7,766 nt of DNA from Candidatus Acidiferrum typicum (lineage in GTDB: Bacteria > Acidobacteriota > Terriglobia > Acidiferrales > UBA7541), in the NCBI GenBank assembly GCA_025463105.1, contig JAOAPW010000144.1, positions 1 through 7,766 on the forward strand. The letters are read 5' to 3'. This document shows positions 1 to 6,129 of the stretch, in pieces. The position numbers and the translations under genes were made by a program. How positions within the stretch are numbered: the first letter of the stretch is position 1; every line of letters starts with the position of its first letter. The notes beneath the pieces are model-generated. The model was not told where the DNA came from. It did no database searches and saw only the letters and a list, made by a program, of their open reading frames with translations.

Positions 1-941
1 ACCGACCGGCGAGCAAACTTGAGGTTGTTCGTCTTCAGCAGCAATTTATCGGTTAGCCAGCCGCCGAAGGCATCTCCCATCACGCCGGCCATCAGCGGCA
101 TCGAAGCAAATAAGCCCGTCTTGATCACCGTAAAATGGCGGTATTCGACCAGGTATGAAGGCAGCCAAGACAGAAAAAACCAGAGCGAGTAGATGTAAGT
201 TGCGTAGGCGCACATGACAGCCCACATGTTTCCGTGCTTAAGCAGAATGTTCCAGGGTACCTTCGGCCGCTTCTGAATATTTGCCTTCTTGATCTCGCCC
301 TTCTCGTCCAAGCCGCGAATGCGAGCCAGCTCCGCGCGACTCACGAGAGGAGTCTCCTCCGGCATGTTGCGATACATGACCAGATACAGAATGGACCACA
401 GCAAGCTGAGCGCGCCGATGACGTAGAACACCGACCGCCATCCGTAATGAATCATAATGGCCACGGCAATGGGTGGGCCGACGGCCGCGCCCAGACGGCT
501 GGCTGCGTGGCTGATTCCCTGGACGAAGCCGCGTTCGTCGCGCGGAAACCACATCTGCATCGCACGCGTGGCCGTCGGAAACGCCCCAGCCTCGCCTACT
601 CCGAGCGCGAAGCGAATTCCCCAAAAAGAAGCAAAACCCAGCGCTCCAGTCGTCAGTACGGCGATTATCGTCCGGTAGGCCATGATGACCGACAAAACTC
701 TCCGCGGACCAAACCGGTCGCCCAGCCATCCGCCAGGCACCTGGAACAGGGCGTAGGCCCAAATAAAGGCGCTGAAAATAATTCCCATCGTGACTTTGTT
801 GAAACCGTACTCTTTCATGATAGGTCCGGCCGTATTGGCGAGACTCACGCGGTCCAAATACGTGATCAGGTACATCAGACACAGAAGTAGCAGCACGACC
901 CAGCGCACATGGCTGCTTTTGGACTCGCTCAAATTCTCCAT
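1..941 (-). CDS. MFS transporter, anion:cation symporter type (partial, C-terminus beyond left edge)
   Basis: An inner-membrane secondary transporter, probably importing an organic or sugar acid with protons or another cation. I translated this frame by hand: it is open from 941 to the left edge, giving 313 residues. TM1 (about 14-30) ends in YLDR (28-31), typical of the anion:cation symporter family. The MFS motif A loop GWLGDRFGPRR lies at 71-81, and GVGEAGAFP, also typical of the family, at 114-122. A hydrophilic central loop (about 190-230) separates the two halves. Family members are usually about 430 residues, so roughly 115 are missing. ATG 941 is chosen over the in-frame ATG 947 because GGAGG at 949-953 is 7 nt from 941 and abuts 947. 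Arg90 sits in predicted TM3, where I would expect an aromatic residue. The gene diverges from the oxidase at 1149, which suggests a related substrate. The family is well supported; the substrate (galactonate, glucarate, hexuronate, tartrate or other) cannot be told. Confidence 0.9.
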   Translation of the reverse strand, partial: MENLSESKSSHVRWVVLLLLCLMYLITYLDRVSLANTAGPIMKEYGFNKVTMGIIFSAFIWAYALFQVPGGWLGDRFGPRRVLSVIMAYRTIIAVLTTGALGFASFWGIRFALGVGEAGAFPTATRAMQMWFPRDERGFVQGISHAASRLGAAVGPPIAVAIMIHYGWRSVFYVIGALSLLWSILYLVMYRNMPEETPLVSRAELARIRGLDEKGEIKKANIQKRPKVPWNILLKHGNMWAVMCAYATYIYSLWFFLSWLPSYLVEYRHFTVIKTGLFASMPLMAGVMGDAFGGWLTDKLLLKTNNLKFARRS

Positions 942-948
942 TATCATT

Positions 949-953
949 CCTCC
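949..953 (-). promoter_or_regulatory. Ribosome binding site deciding the MFS start
   Basis: On the minus strand this reads GGAGG, followed by seven bases and then ATG at 941. The in-frame ATG at 947 lies only one base away, too close for initiation, so 941 is the likely start. Confidence 0.75.
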
Positions 954-980
954 GTTATAAATGCGCGGTTTTGTTCGTCA

Positions 981-1009
981 TGTATACACCGCGTTTCCAC
1001 CGTCAGCAA
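981..1009 (-). promoter_or_regulatory. Candidate sigma-70-type promoter for the MFS gene
   Basis: On the minus strand, TTGCTG (1004-1009) is followed after exactly 17 bases by TATACA (981-986). The -10 is a 4/6 match and the -35 keeps the TTG core. It would start transcription about 30 bases upstream of the ribosome binding site. The -10 lies within the 8-bp palindrome TGTATACA (981-988), so a dimeric regulator bound there could block the promoter. This is a prediction from pattern alone. Confidence 0.4.
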
Positions 1010-1092
1010 TAGTTAGCGGGATATTCTATGAAAGACCGGGCTGAGTGTATAGTATCGAGTGCCGGAAAATCGTCCAGCGCGCTCTGATCCTG

Positions 1093-1098
1093 TATAAT
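1093..1098 (+). promoter_or_regulatory. Candidate -10 element for the oxidase-malate synthase unit
   Basis: A perfect TATAAT lies 50 bases before the ATG at 1149, implying an untranslated leader of about 45 bases. No convincing -35 hexamer is found 16-18 bases upstream (around 1069-1076), so the promoter may need an activator or may not be real. Confidence 0.4.
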
Positions 1099-1148
1099 TC
1101 CGCTAGACGAATGATCCACTCTATTTTGAGAGGGATATTCTTAACTTT

Positions 1149-4130
1149 ATGAAATTAGAGAACATGGTTCCGACTTTGACACCGCTGCCGCTCAGCTCGC
1201 ATGCCAAGCCCGTTGATTCATTCTCGCAGGCAGCCGAATTGGAAAATGAACTGAAGCGAGTCGTGAAGGGCGAAGTGCGTTTCGATCGCGGCAGCCGCGC
1301 CCTGTACGCGTCGGACGGATCGAATTACCGGCAGATTCCCATCGGCCTGGTCGTTCCCCGTGACGACGAAGATGTGATCGCGACGGTAGCCGCGTGCAGG
1401 AAATACGGCGCTCCTGTCTTGTCACGCGGAGCGGGCACGAGTCTTGCCGGGCAATGTTGCAATGTCGCGGTGGTGCTGGATTTCACCAAGTACATGAACA
1501 AAATCCTCGAGATAAATCCCGAGGGAGGATTCGCCAGGGTTCAGCCCGGCGTCGTCCTGGACACGCTGCGAAATAAAGCTGAAGAACATCATCTTACCTT
1601 CGGGCCCGATCCTTCCACGCACAGCCGCTGCACGCTCGGCGGAATGATCGGAAATAATTCCTGCGGCACTCATTCCTTGCTCGCCGGCAAGACGGTCGAC
1701 AACGTCCAAGAGTTGCGCATCCTGCTCTACGACGGCACCCAGATTACGGTGGGAGCCACCAGTGACGAACAGCAACTCGAGTCAATAATTGCCGAGGGAG
1801 GACGTCGCGGCGCGATCTATGCGAATCTGCGCGGCCTTCGCGATCAGTATGCCGACCTGGTCCGGGCGCGCTACCCGAAAATTCCCAGGCGAGTTTCCGG
1901 CTATAACCTCGATCAGCTGCTGCCCGAAAACGGATTTCATGTGGCGCGTTCGCTCGTCGGCACGGAAGGCACCTGCGTCGTCGTGCTCGAAGCGAAAGTG
2001 AGGTTGATCAAGAGTCCGCAACTTCGCACGCTCGTCGGATTAGGTTACGCGGATACATTTGTGGCCGCCGATCACGTTCCTGAGATTTTGCCCTTTGGCC
2101 CAATCGGGCTCGAAGGATTTGAAGGAAGCATTGTCGACGGACTAAAAAAGAAGAAAGCGCCGCACCTCGAGCTTATTCCCGAGGGGCGGGGCATCTTGCT
2201 CGTCGAATTTGGATCCGACAATCCGGGTGAGGCCGATGATCTTGCCCGAAGACTTATCGAGAAGCTAAAGAATTCGCCTGATCCTCCCGATATCCGTCTG
2301 TACACGAAGGCTGAATCCCGCCACGTCTGGAAGCTGCGCGAGTCCGGACCGCGCGCGGCCGCCGCGGCCCCGGGTCAGCCGCCCGAATGGGAGGGATGGG
2401 ACGATGCGGCCGTTGCACCGGAAAAATTGGGCGGATACCTCCGCGATATCCGCAAGCTGCTCGACGAATATAATTACCACGCCGCGTTCTACGGACATTT
2501 CGGACACGGCTGCATCCACATGCGCGTGAGTTTCGATCTGGAAAGTGAAAGCGGAATCCGAAATTACGGGGAGTTCGTCGAACGCGCCGCCGATCTAGTG
2601 GTCAGTTATGGCGGGTCGCTTTCCGGCGAGCACGGCGACGGTCAATCGCGCGGCGCGCTGCTTCCCAAAATGTTCGGTCCCGAGTTGATAAAGGCCTTCG
2701 TTGAATTCAAGTCCACCTGGGACCCGGACAATAAGATGAACCCGAACAAGGTGGTCAACGCTTACCTGCCCACGGAAAACTTACGTCTGGGAGCGGATTA
2801 CAAACCGCTCGAGCTGAAGACCTATTTTAAGTTTCCCGACGATGGTGGTTCTCTTGCGAAGGCGGCCGTGCGGTGTATTGGATTGGGAGAATGCCGCAAA
2901 CACGATTCCGGCACGATGTGTCCCAGCTACATGGTCACGCTTGAGGAAGAACACAGCACGCGTGGCCGCGCGCACATGCTCTTCGAGGTTCTGCAGGGCG
3001 AAGTGGTGCATGACGCGTGGAAAGACGAACACGTAAAAAAGGCGCTCGATCTGTGCCTCTCCTGCAAGGCCTGCAAATCGGAATGCCCGACCAACGTGGA
3101 CGTCGCCACTTATAAAGCAGAATTCCTGGCTCACTATTACGAGGACAGAACCCGTCCTTTGCATGCCTATGCCTTCGGAATGATCGACCGCTGGGCGCAA
3201 CTCGGATCGATTGCCCCACGCGTCGCCAACTTTTTCAGCCAGGCGCCGGGCTTCCGCCACATTCTGCAGAGCGCCTTGCAACTGGCTCCGCAGCGGCGCG
3301 TGCCGCAATTCGCCCACTCGACTTTCCAGCATTGGGCAAGGAAGCATCACGTTCCCGGCCTCGGAGAAAATTCCGGACCTCCGTCCGCGGCAGCACCCCA
3401 TAAAGGCGAAGTCATTTTGTGGGCGGATACTTTTAACAATTACTTTCATCCGGACACCAGCCGCGCGGCGCTTGATGTGCTCCAAAGCGCGGGTTTCAAG
3501 GTCAGAGTTCCGCAAATTCATTTGTGCTGCGGAAGGCCTCTCTACGATTTCGGCATGCTCGAGAGGGCCAAGCAATATCTGGAACGAATCATGAGTGTTT
3601 TGAGCGCTCAAATCATGGCTGGGATTCCGATCGTCGTGCTGGAACCGAGTTGCGCTTCCGTGTTTCGCGATGAGTTGCGCAATTTGTTCCCCATGGATCA
3701 ACGCGCCATTCGCCTGCGAAACCAGACGTTTCTTCTCAGCGAGTTTCTGGAACATCAGGCCCCGGGCTATGAAGCCCCGCGGCTTGGACAAAAAGTACTC
3801 CTCCACGGACATTGCCATCACAAATCGATTATGAAACTGGGCGACGAAGAATCGCTGCTCCGAAAAATGGGCGCCGATTTGCAATCTATCGATTCCGGAT
3901 GCTGCGGAATGGCGGGACCTTTTGGTTTCGAGAAGGAGAAGTATGCGGTATCTCAGGCCGTGGGTGAACGAGTCCTTCTGCCGGCGGTACGCAACACGCC
4001 CGCGGACGCGCTGATCGTCTCCGATGGGTTCAGTTGCAGGGAGCAAATTCTCCAGGCTACGGGGCGGAAAGCGCTCCATTTGGCGGAAGTCATGCAACTC
4101 GGATTGCGCGGTCAGGCCAAAATACGATAA
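1149..4130 (+). CDS. FAD-linked 2-hydroxyacid oxidase/dehydrogenase fused to an Fe-S/CCG electron-transfer half (GlcD-GlcF fusion type)
   Basis: Oxidises a D-2-hydroxyacid on FAD and passes electrons through iron-sulfur centres towards the respiratory chain, probably at the inner face of the membrane. The PCMH FAD domain (about 55-290) carries RGAGTSLAGQ (93-102), GPDPST (152-157), GGMIGNNSCG (164-173) and GTEGT (271-275). The oxidase C-terminal domain shows GHFGHGCIHMR (449-459) and SGEHGDGQSRG (492-502). An Fe-S domain follows: C576-x5-C582-x8-C591-P, then CxxCxxCxxxCP at 636-647. Two CCG modules follow, with CCG at 793-795 and 918-920 and HGHCHHK at 886-892. The 993-residue length fits fused proteins such as E. 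coli YdiJ (about 1,000). The start is uncertain: GAGAGGG (1128-1134) is 14 nt from ATG 1149, and the conserved part begins near residue 31. Malate synthase downstream favours glycolate; D-lactate or D-2-hydroxyglutarate remain possible. Confidence 0.92.
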   Translation: MKLENMVPTLTPLPLSSHAKPVDSFSQAAELENELKRVVKGEVRFDRGSRALYASDGSNYRQIPIGLVVPRDDEDVIATVAACRKYGAPVLSRGAGTSLAGQCCNVAVVLDFTKYMNKILEINPEGGFARVQPGVVLDTLRNKAEEHHLTFGPDPSTHSRCTLGGMIGNNSCGTHSLLAGKTVDNVQELRILLYDGTQITVGATSDEQQLESIIAEGGRRGAIYANLRGLRDQYADLVRARYPKIPRRVSGYNLDQLLPENGFHVARSLVGTEGTCVVVLEAKVRLIKSPQLRTLVGLGYADTFVAADHVPEILPFGPIGLEGFEGSIVDGLKKKKAPHLELIPEGRGILLVEFGSDNPGEADDLARRLIEKLKNSPDPPDIRLYTKAESRHVWKLRESGPRAAAAAPGQPPEWEGWDDAAVAPEKLGGYLRDIRKLLDEYNYHAAFYGHFGHGCIHMRVSFDLESESGIRNYGEFVERAADLVVSYGGSLSGEHGDGQSRGALLPKMFGPELIKAFVEFKSTWDPDNKMNPNKVVNAYLPTENLRLGADYKPLELKTYFKFPDDGGSLAKAAVRCIGLGECRKHDSGTMCPSYMVTLEEEHSTRGRAHMLFEVLQGEVVHDAWKDEHVKKALDLCLSCKACKSECPTNVDVATYKAEFLAHYYEDRTRPLHAYAFGMIDRWAQLGSIAPRVANFFSQAPGFRHILQSALQLAPQRRVPQFAHSTFQHWARKHHVPGLGENSGPPSAAAPHKGEVILWADTFNNYFHPDTSRAALDVLQSAGFKVRVPQIHLCCGRPLYDFGMLERAKQYLERIMSVLSAQIMAGIPIVVLEPSCASVFRDELRNLFPMDQRAIRLRNQTFLLSEFLEHQAPGYEAPRLGQKVLLHGHCHHKSIMKLGDEESLLRKMGADLQSIDSGCCGMAGPFGFEKEKYAVSQAVGERVLLPAVRNTPADALIVSDGFSCREQILQATGRKALHLAEVMQLGLRGQAKIR

Positions 4131-4328
4131 GTTGATAGGTCTCTGTACAGGTCCCGGCGCCAGACATGGCGCTGATATTCCTGGGAGACGCTTGCGTACT
4201 CAATGTGGTTGGCGGATGATTTCCGCCGGCAATAAAGTTCAAAATAGATCCCGGATCTGATTCCGGAATGCATTCCCATACCGACCTAAATTGTGTCCTT
4301 ATTGGGTTGCAAAGGAGAAGGAGACAAC
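4131..4328 (+). other. Gap between oxidase and malate synthase with three small hairpins
   Basis: No gene is seen here. Three simple inverted repeats follow one another: GCGCC/GGCGC (4157-4161 with 4168-4172, 6-base loop), GGCGGA/TCCGCC (4211-4216 with 4222-4227, 5-base loop) and CCGGA/TCCGG (4251-4255 with 4262-4266). None is followed by a T-run, so none is a normal intrinsic terminator. Co-transcription of the two flanking genes is plausible. The hairpins might act in mRNA processing or stability, or may be chance in GC-rich sequence. Confidence 0.35.
4318..4323 (+). promoter_or_regulatory. Ribosome binding site deciding the malate synthase start
   Basis: AAGGAG ends five bases before GTG 4329. 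A second AAGGAG lies just upstream at 4312-4317. Both would be inside the coding region if the in-frame GTG at 4293 were used, and that codon has no purine-rich sequence in front of it. Confidence 0.8.
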
Positions 4329-5960
4329 GTGAATAGCGATTCTGAATTGCCCGGTGTGCAGATTTTGGGCGCCCGCGATAAACAGACCGACGAAATCCTG
4401 ACGCCTGAGGCCTTAAACTTTATTGTTGATCTGGAGAGGCGCTTCGGCCCGAGGCGCCGCGAGTTGCTGGCGGCTCGTGTGGAACGGCAAGCCAAGTTCG
4501 ACGCGGGTGAACGACCGGATTTCCTGCCCCAGACCGCCGAAATTCGCAAGGGCGACTGGAAGGTCGCTCCGCTGCCTGCGGACTTACTGGACCGGCGTGT
4601 CGAGATTACCGGACCGGTCGATCGCAAAATGGTCATCAATGCATTGAACTCCGGCGCCAGCGTTTACATGGCGGATTTTGAAGATGCCAACACGCCCACG
4701 TGGAGCAACCTCATCGAGGGCCATTTGAACTTGCGCGACGCCGTCCGGCGCACAATCACCTACACGGACCCGACGAGCGGCAAGGACTACAAACTGAATG
4801 CCAAAACAGCGGTCCTGCTGGTGCGCCCTCGCGGATGGCATTTGCCGGAGAAACATGTCCTGGTAGACGGCAAGCCGATGTCCGGATCGTTATTTGATTT
4901 CGGACTTTTCTTCTGGCACAACGCGAAGGAACAGCTTGCGCGCGGAACAGGTCCTTATTTTTATCTGCCCAAAATGGAAAGCCACCTCGAGGCGCGTCTC
5001 TGGAACGACGTGTTTCTCCATGCCCAGCAGGTGCTGGGACTGAAGGCTGGAACGATCAAGGCCACAGTCCTTATCGAGACGATCCTGGCTACTTTCGAGA
5101 TGGATGAAATCCTCTATGAATTGCGGGAGCATTCCGCGGGCTTGAATGCCGGACGCTGGGACTACATTTTCAGTTACATCAAGAAATTCCCCAATGATCC
5201 CAACACAGTTCTCCCGGATCGCGGCCGCGTCACCATGACTACTCATTTCTTGCGCTCTTACGTCAAACTGTTGATCAAGACTTGCCATCGCCGCGAAGTG
5301 CACGCAATGGGCGGCATGTCTGCTTACATTCCAAACAAAAAAGATGAGGTGGCGAATAAGAACGCCATGGAGCAAGTTCGCGCCGATAAGGAACGCGAAG
5401 CCACCGACGGTCATGACGGCACGTGGGTCGCGCACCCCGGCCTCGTCGCCCTGGCCAAGGAAGTTTTCGACCGCCATATGCCTAAGCCGAATCAGATCGA
5501 CCGCAAGCTCGCGGATTTCAATTGCACCGCCGCCGAACTGCTCGGCGCTCCTGAAGGCGAAATCTCCGAAGCGGGAGTAAGACAGAATATCGCGGTGAGT
5601 ATCGGCTATCTGGAGTCCTGGCTGCGAGGCATTGGATGTGTTCCTCTGTTCAATCTGATGGAGGACGCAGCCACTGCGGAGATCAGCCGCGCTCAGCTGT
5701 GGCAATGGATACATCACAAGGCGAAGTTGAGCGATGGCCGCCAGGTCACGCTTGATCTTGTCCTCAAGTTGATTGATGAGGAGTTGGCGAAAGTTCGGCA
5801 GGCAGTGGGGGATGCACAATTCCGAACCAGCCGGTATAACGATGCGGCCGGAATTTTGCGCGACCTGGTTCAGTCCAAGCAGTTCGTTGATTTCCTTACG
5901 CTGCCCGCGTACGACAAACTGAACGCGATGGAAAAAGCTTCCGCTGGACAAAAATCCTGA
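4329..5960 (+). CDS. aceB: Malate synthase A
   Basis: Condenses glyoxylate with acetyl-CoA and water to form malate and CoA in the cytoplasm (Mg-dependent). GTG 4329 gives 543 residues, normal for the A isoform; GTG 4293 is open but has no ribosome binding site. In this numbering, MADFEDANTPTW is at 114-125 and LVRPRGWH at 165-172, with the catalytic Arg at 166 (the number I recall for E. coli AceB). The Mg-ligand candidates are Glu250 (in IETI) and Asp278 (in GRWDYIF). The family signature REHSAGLNAGRWDYIF spans 266-281. MEDAATAEISR begins at 444, with Asp446 as the general acid/base. No domain is missing, so the enzyme should be active. It lies 198 bases after the oxidase on the same strand, fitting glycolate-to-malate conversion. 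No isocitrate lyase is in the window, so a link to the fatty-acid/acetate glyoxylate shunt is unproven. Confidence 0.97.
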   Translation: MNSDSELPGVQILGARDKQTDEILTPEALNFIVDLERRFGPRRRELLAARVERQAKFDAGERPDFLPQTAEIRKGDWKVAPLPADLLDRRVEITGPVDRKMVINALNSGASVYMADFEDANTPTWSNLIEGHLNLRDAVRRTITYTDPTSGKDYKLNAKTAVLLVRPRGWHLPEKHVLVDGKPMSGSLFDFGLFFWHNAKEQLARGTGPYFYLPKMESHLEARLWNDVFLHAQQVLGLKAGTIKATVLIETILATFEMDEILYELREHSAGLNAGRWDYIFSYIKKFPNDPNTVLPDRGRVTMTTHFLRSYVKLLIKTCHRREVHAMGGMSAYIPNKKDEVANKNAMEQVRADKEREATDGHDGTWVAHPGLVALAKEVFDRHMPKPNQIDRKLADFNCTAAELLGAPEGEISEAGVRQNIAVSIGYLESWLRGIGCVPLFNLMEDAATAEISRAQLWQWIHHKAKLSDGRQVTLDLVLKLIDEELAKVRQAVGDAQFRTSRYNDAAGILRDLVQSKQFVDFLTLPAYDKLNAMEKASAGQKS

Positions 5961-6004
5961 CCCCAGCGGCGTGGGCGATGGCTGGCTGTAGATCTGGTAC
6001 GGGC

Positions 6005-6093
6005 GCGGGCTCTACTTGGAGCCCGCCGGAGTAAAGTGCGGGCTCTACGCGCCAAAGCGCAGGCTTTGGCGCGTCGGCGACTTGGAGCCCGCC
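6005..6093. repeat. REP-like palindromic repeat in two copies, the second interrupted by a nested hairpin
   Basis: Unit 1 (6005-6027) is an imperfect 23-base palindrome: arms GCGGGCTC (6005-6012) and GAGCCCGC (6019-6026) with a 6-base loop. Unit 2 repeats the same left part (6038-6048) and right part (6082-6093) exactly, but a 33-base segment (6049-6081) lies between them. That segment completes a perfect 12-bp stem, ACGCGCCAAAGC (6047-6058) with its complement at 6063-6074, around the loop GCAG. The result is a hairpin within a hairpin. The pair lies between malate synthase and the propeller gene, outside coding sequence, as REP elements do. No transposase for it is in the window. It could protect the 3' end of the upstream mRNA or attenuate read-through; there is no T-run for classic termination. 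Confidence 0.7.
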
Positions 6094-6117
6094 AAATTAA
6101 ATTGGATTTTAGACTTC

Positions 6118-6124
6118 AAGGAGG
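6118..6124 (+). promoter_or_regulatory. Strong ribosome binding site of the propeller gene
   Basis: AAGGAGG with a 5-base spacer to ATG 6130 is close to consensus. It supports this start and suggests efficient translation. Confidence 0.85.
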
Positions 6125-6129
6125 CGTGA

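Larger units (their letters stand above)
942..1148. promoter_or_regulatory. Divergent intergenic control region with three TGTATA motifs
   Basis: About 207 bases separate the divergent transporter and oxidase starts. TGTATA occurs on the plus strand at 981-986, 1046-1051 and 1091-1096. The first is part of the perfect palindrome TGTATACA and the third overlaps the TATAAT of the oxidase promoter candidate. GntR/FCD-type regulators of hydroxy-acid and hexuronate genes often bind palindromes centred on GTATAC or GTGCAC, so a shared operator is possible. No regulator gene is in the window. Some occurrences may simply be AT-rich promoter sequence. Confidence 0.3.

Noticed and set aside
234..890. 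Overlapping open frames on both strands (234-890 plus, 238-882 minus)
   Set aside because: Both are out-of-frame with the MFS gene, rich in Arg/Ser/Gln/His and without domains. The transporter frame explains this stretch.
953..960. TATAAC on the minus strand as a -10 for the MFS gene
   Set aside because: It touches the ribosome binding site, leaving no room for a leader carrying it. The pair at 981-1009 is better placed.
2781..4097. A 438-codon open frame on the minus strand opposite the oxidase
   Set aside because: It lies wholly antisense to well-conserved Fe-S and CCG domains and shows no recognisable motif; such long antisense frames are common in GC-rich genes. It is explained as a codon-use shadow.
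4192..4220. Possible promoter for malate synthase (TTGCGT, 17 bases, GATGAT)
   Set aside because: The -35 matches consensus at three of six positions and the -10 at four of six, and the -10 overlaps a hairpin. Too weak to call.
4890..5951. A 353-codon open frame on the minus strand opposite malate synthase
   Set aside because: It is entirely antisense to catalytic regions of malate synthase, with no family features and no convincing ribosome binding site.
6005..6093. Possible CRISPR array
   Set aside because: There are only two repeat units with a 10-base gap, one unit is split by a hairpin, and no cas gene is nearby. REP-like palindromes fit better.
6082..6110. TTGGAG of the repeat arm serving as a -35 for the propeller gene
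   Set aside because: No good -10 lies 16-18 bases downstream; the best candidate matches only three of six positions.
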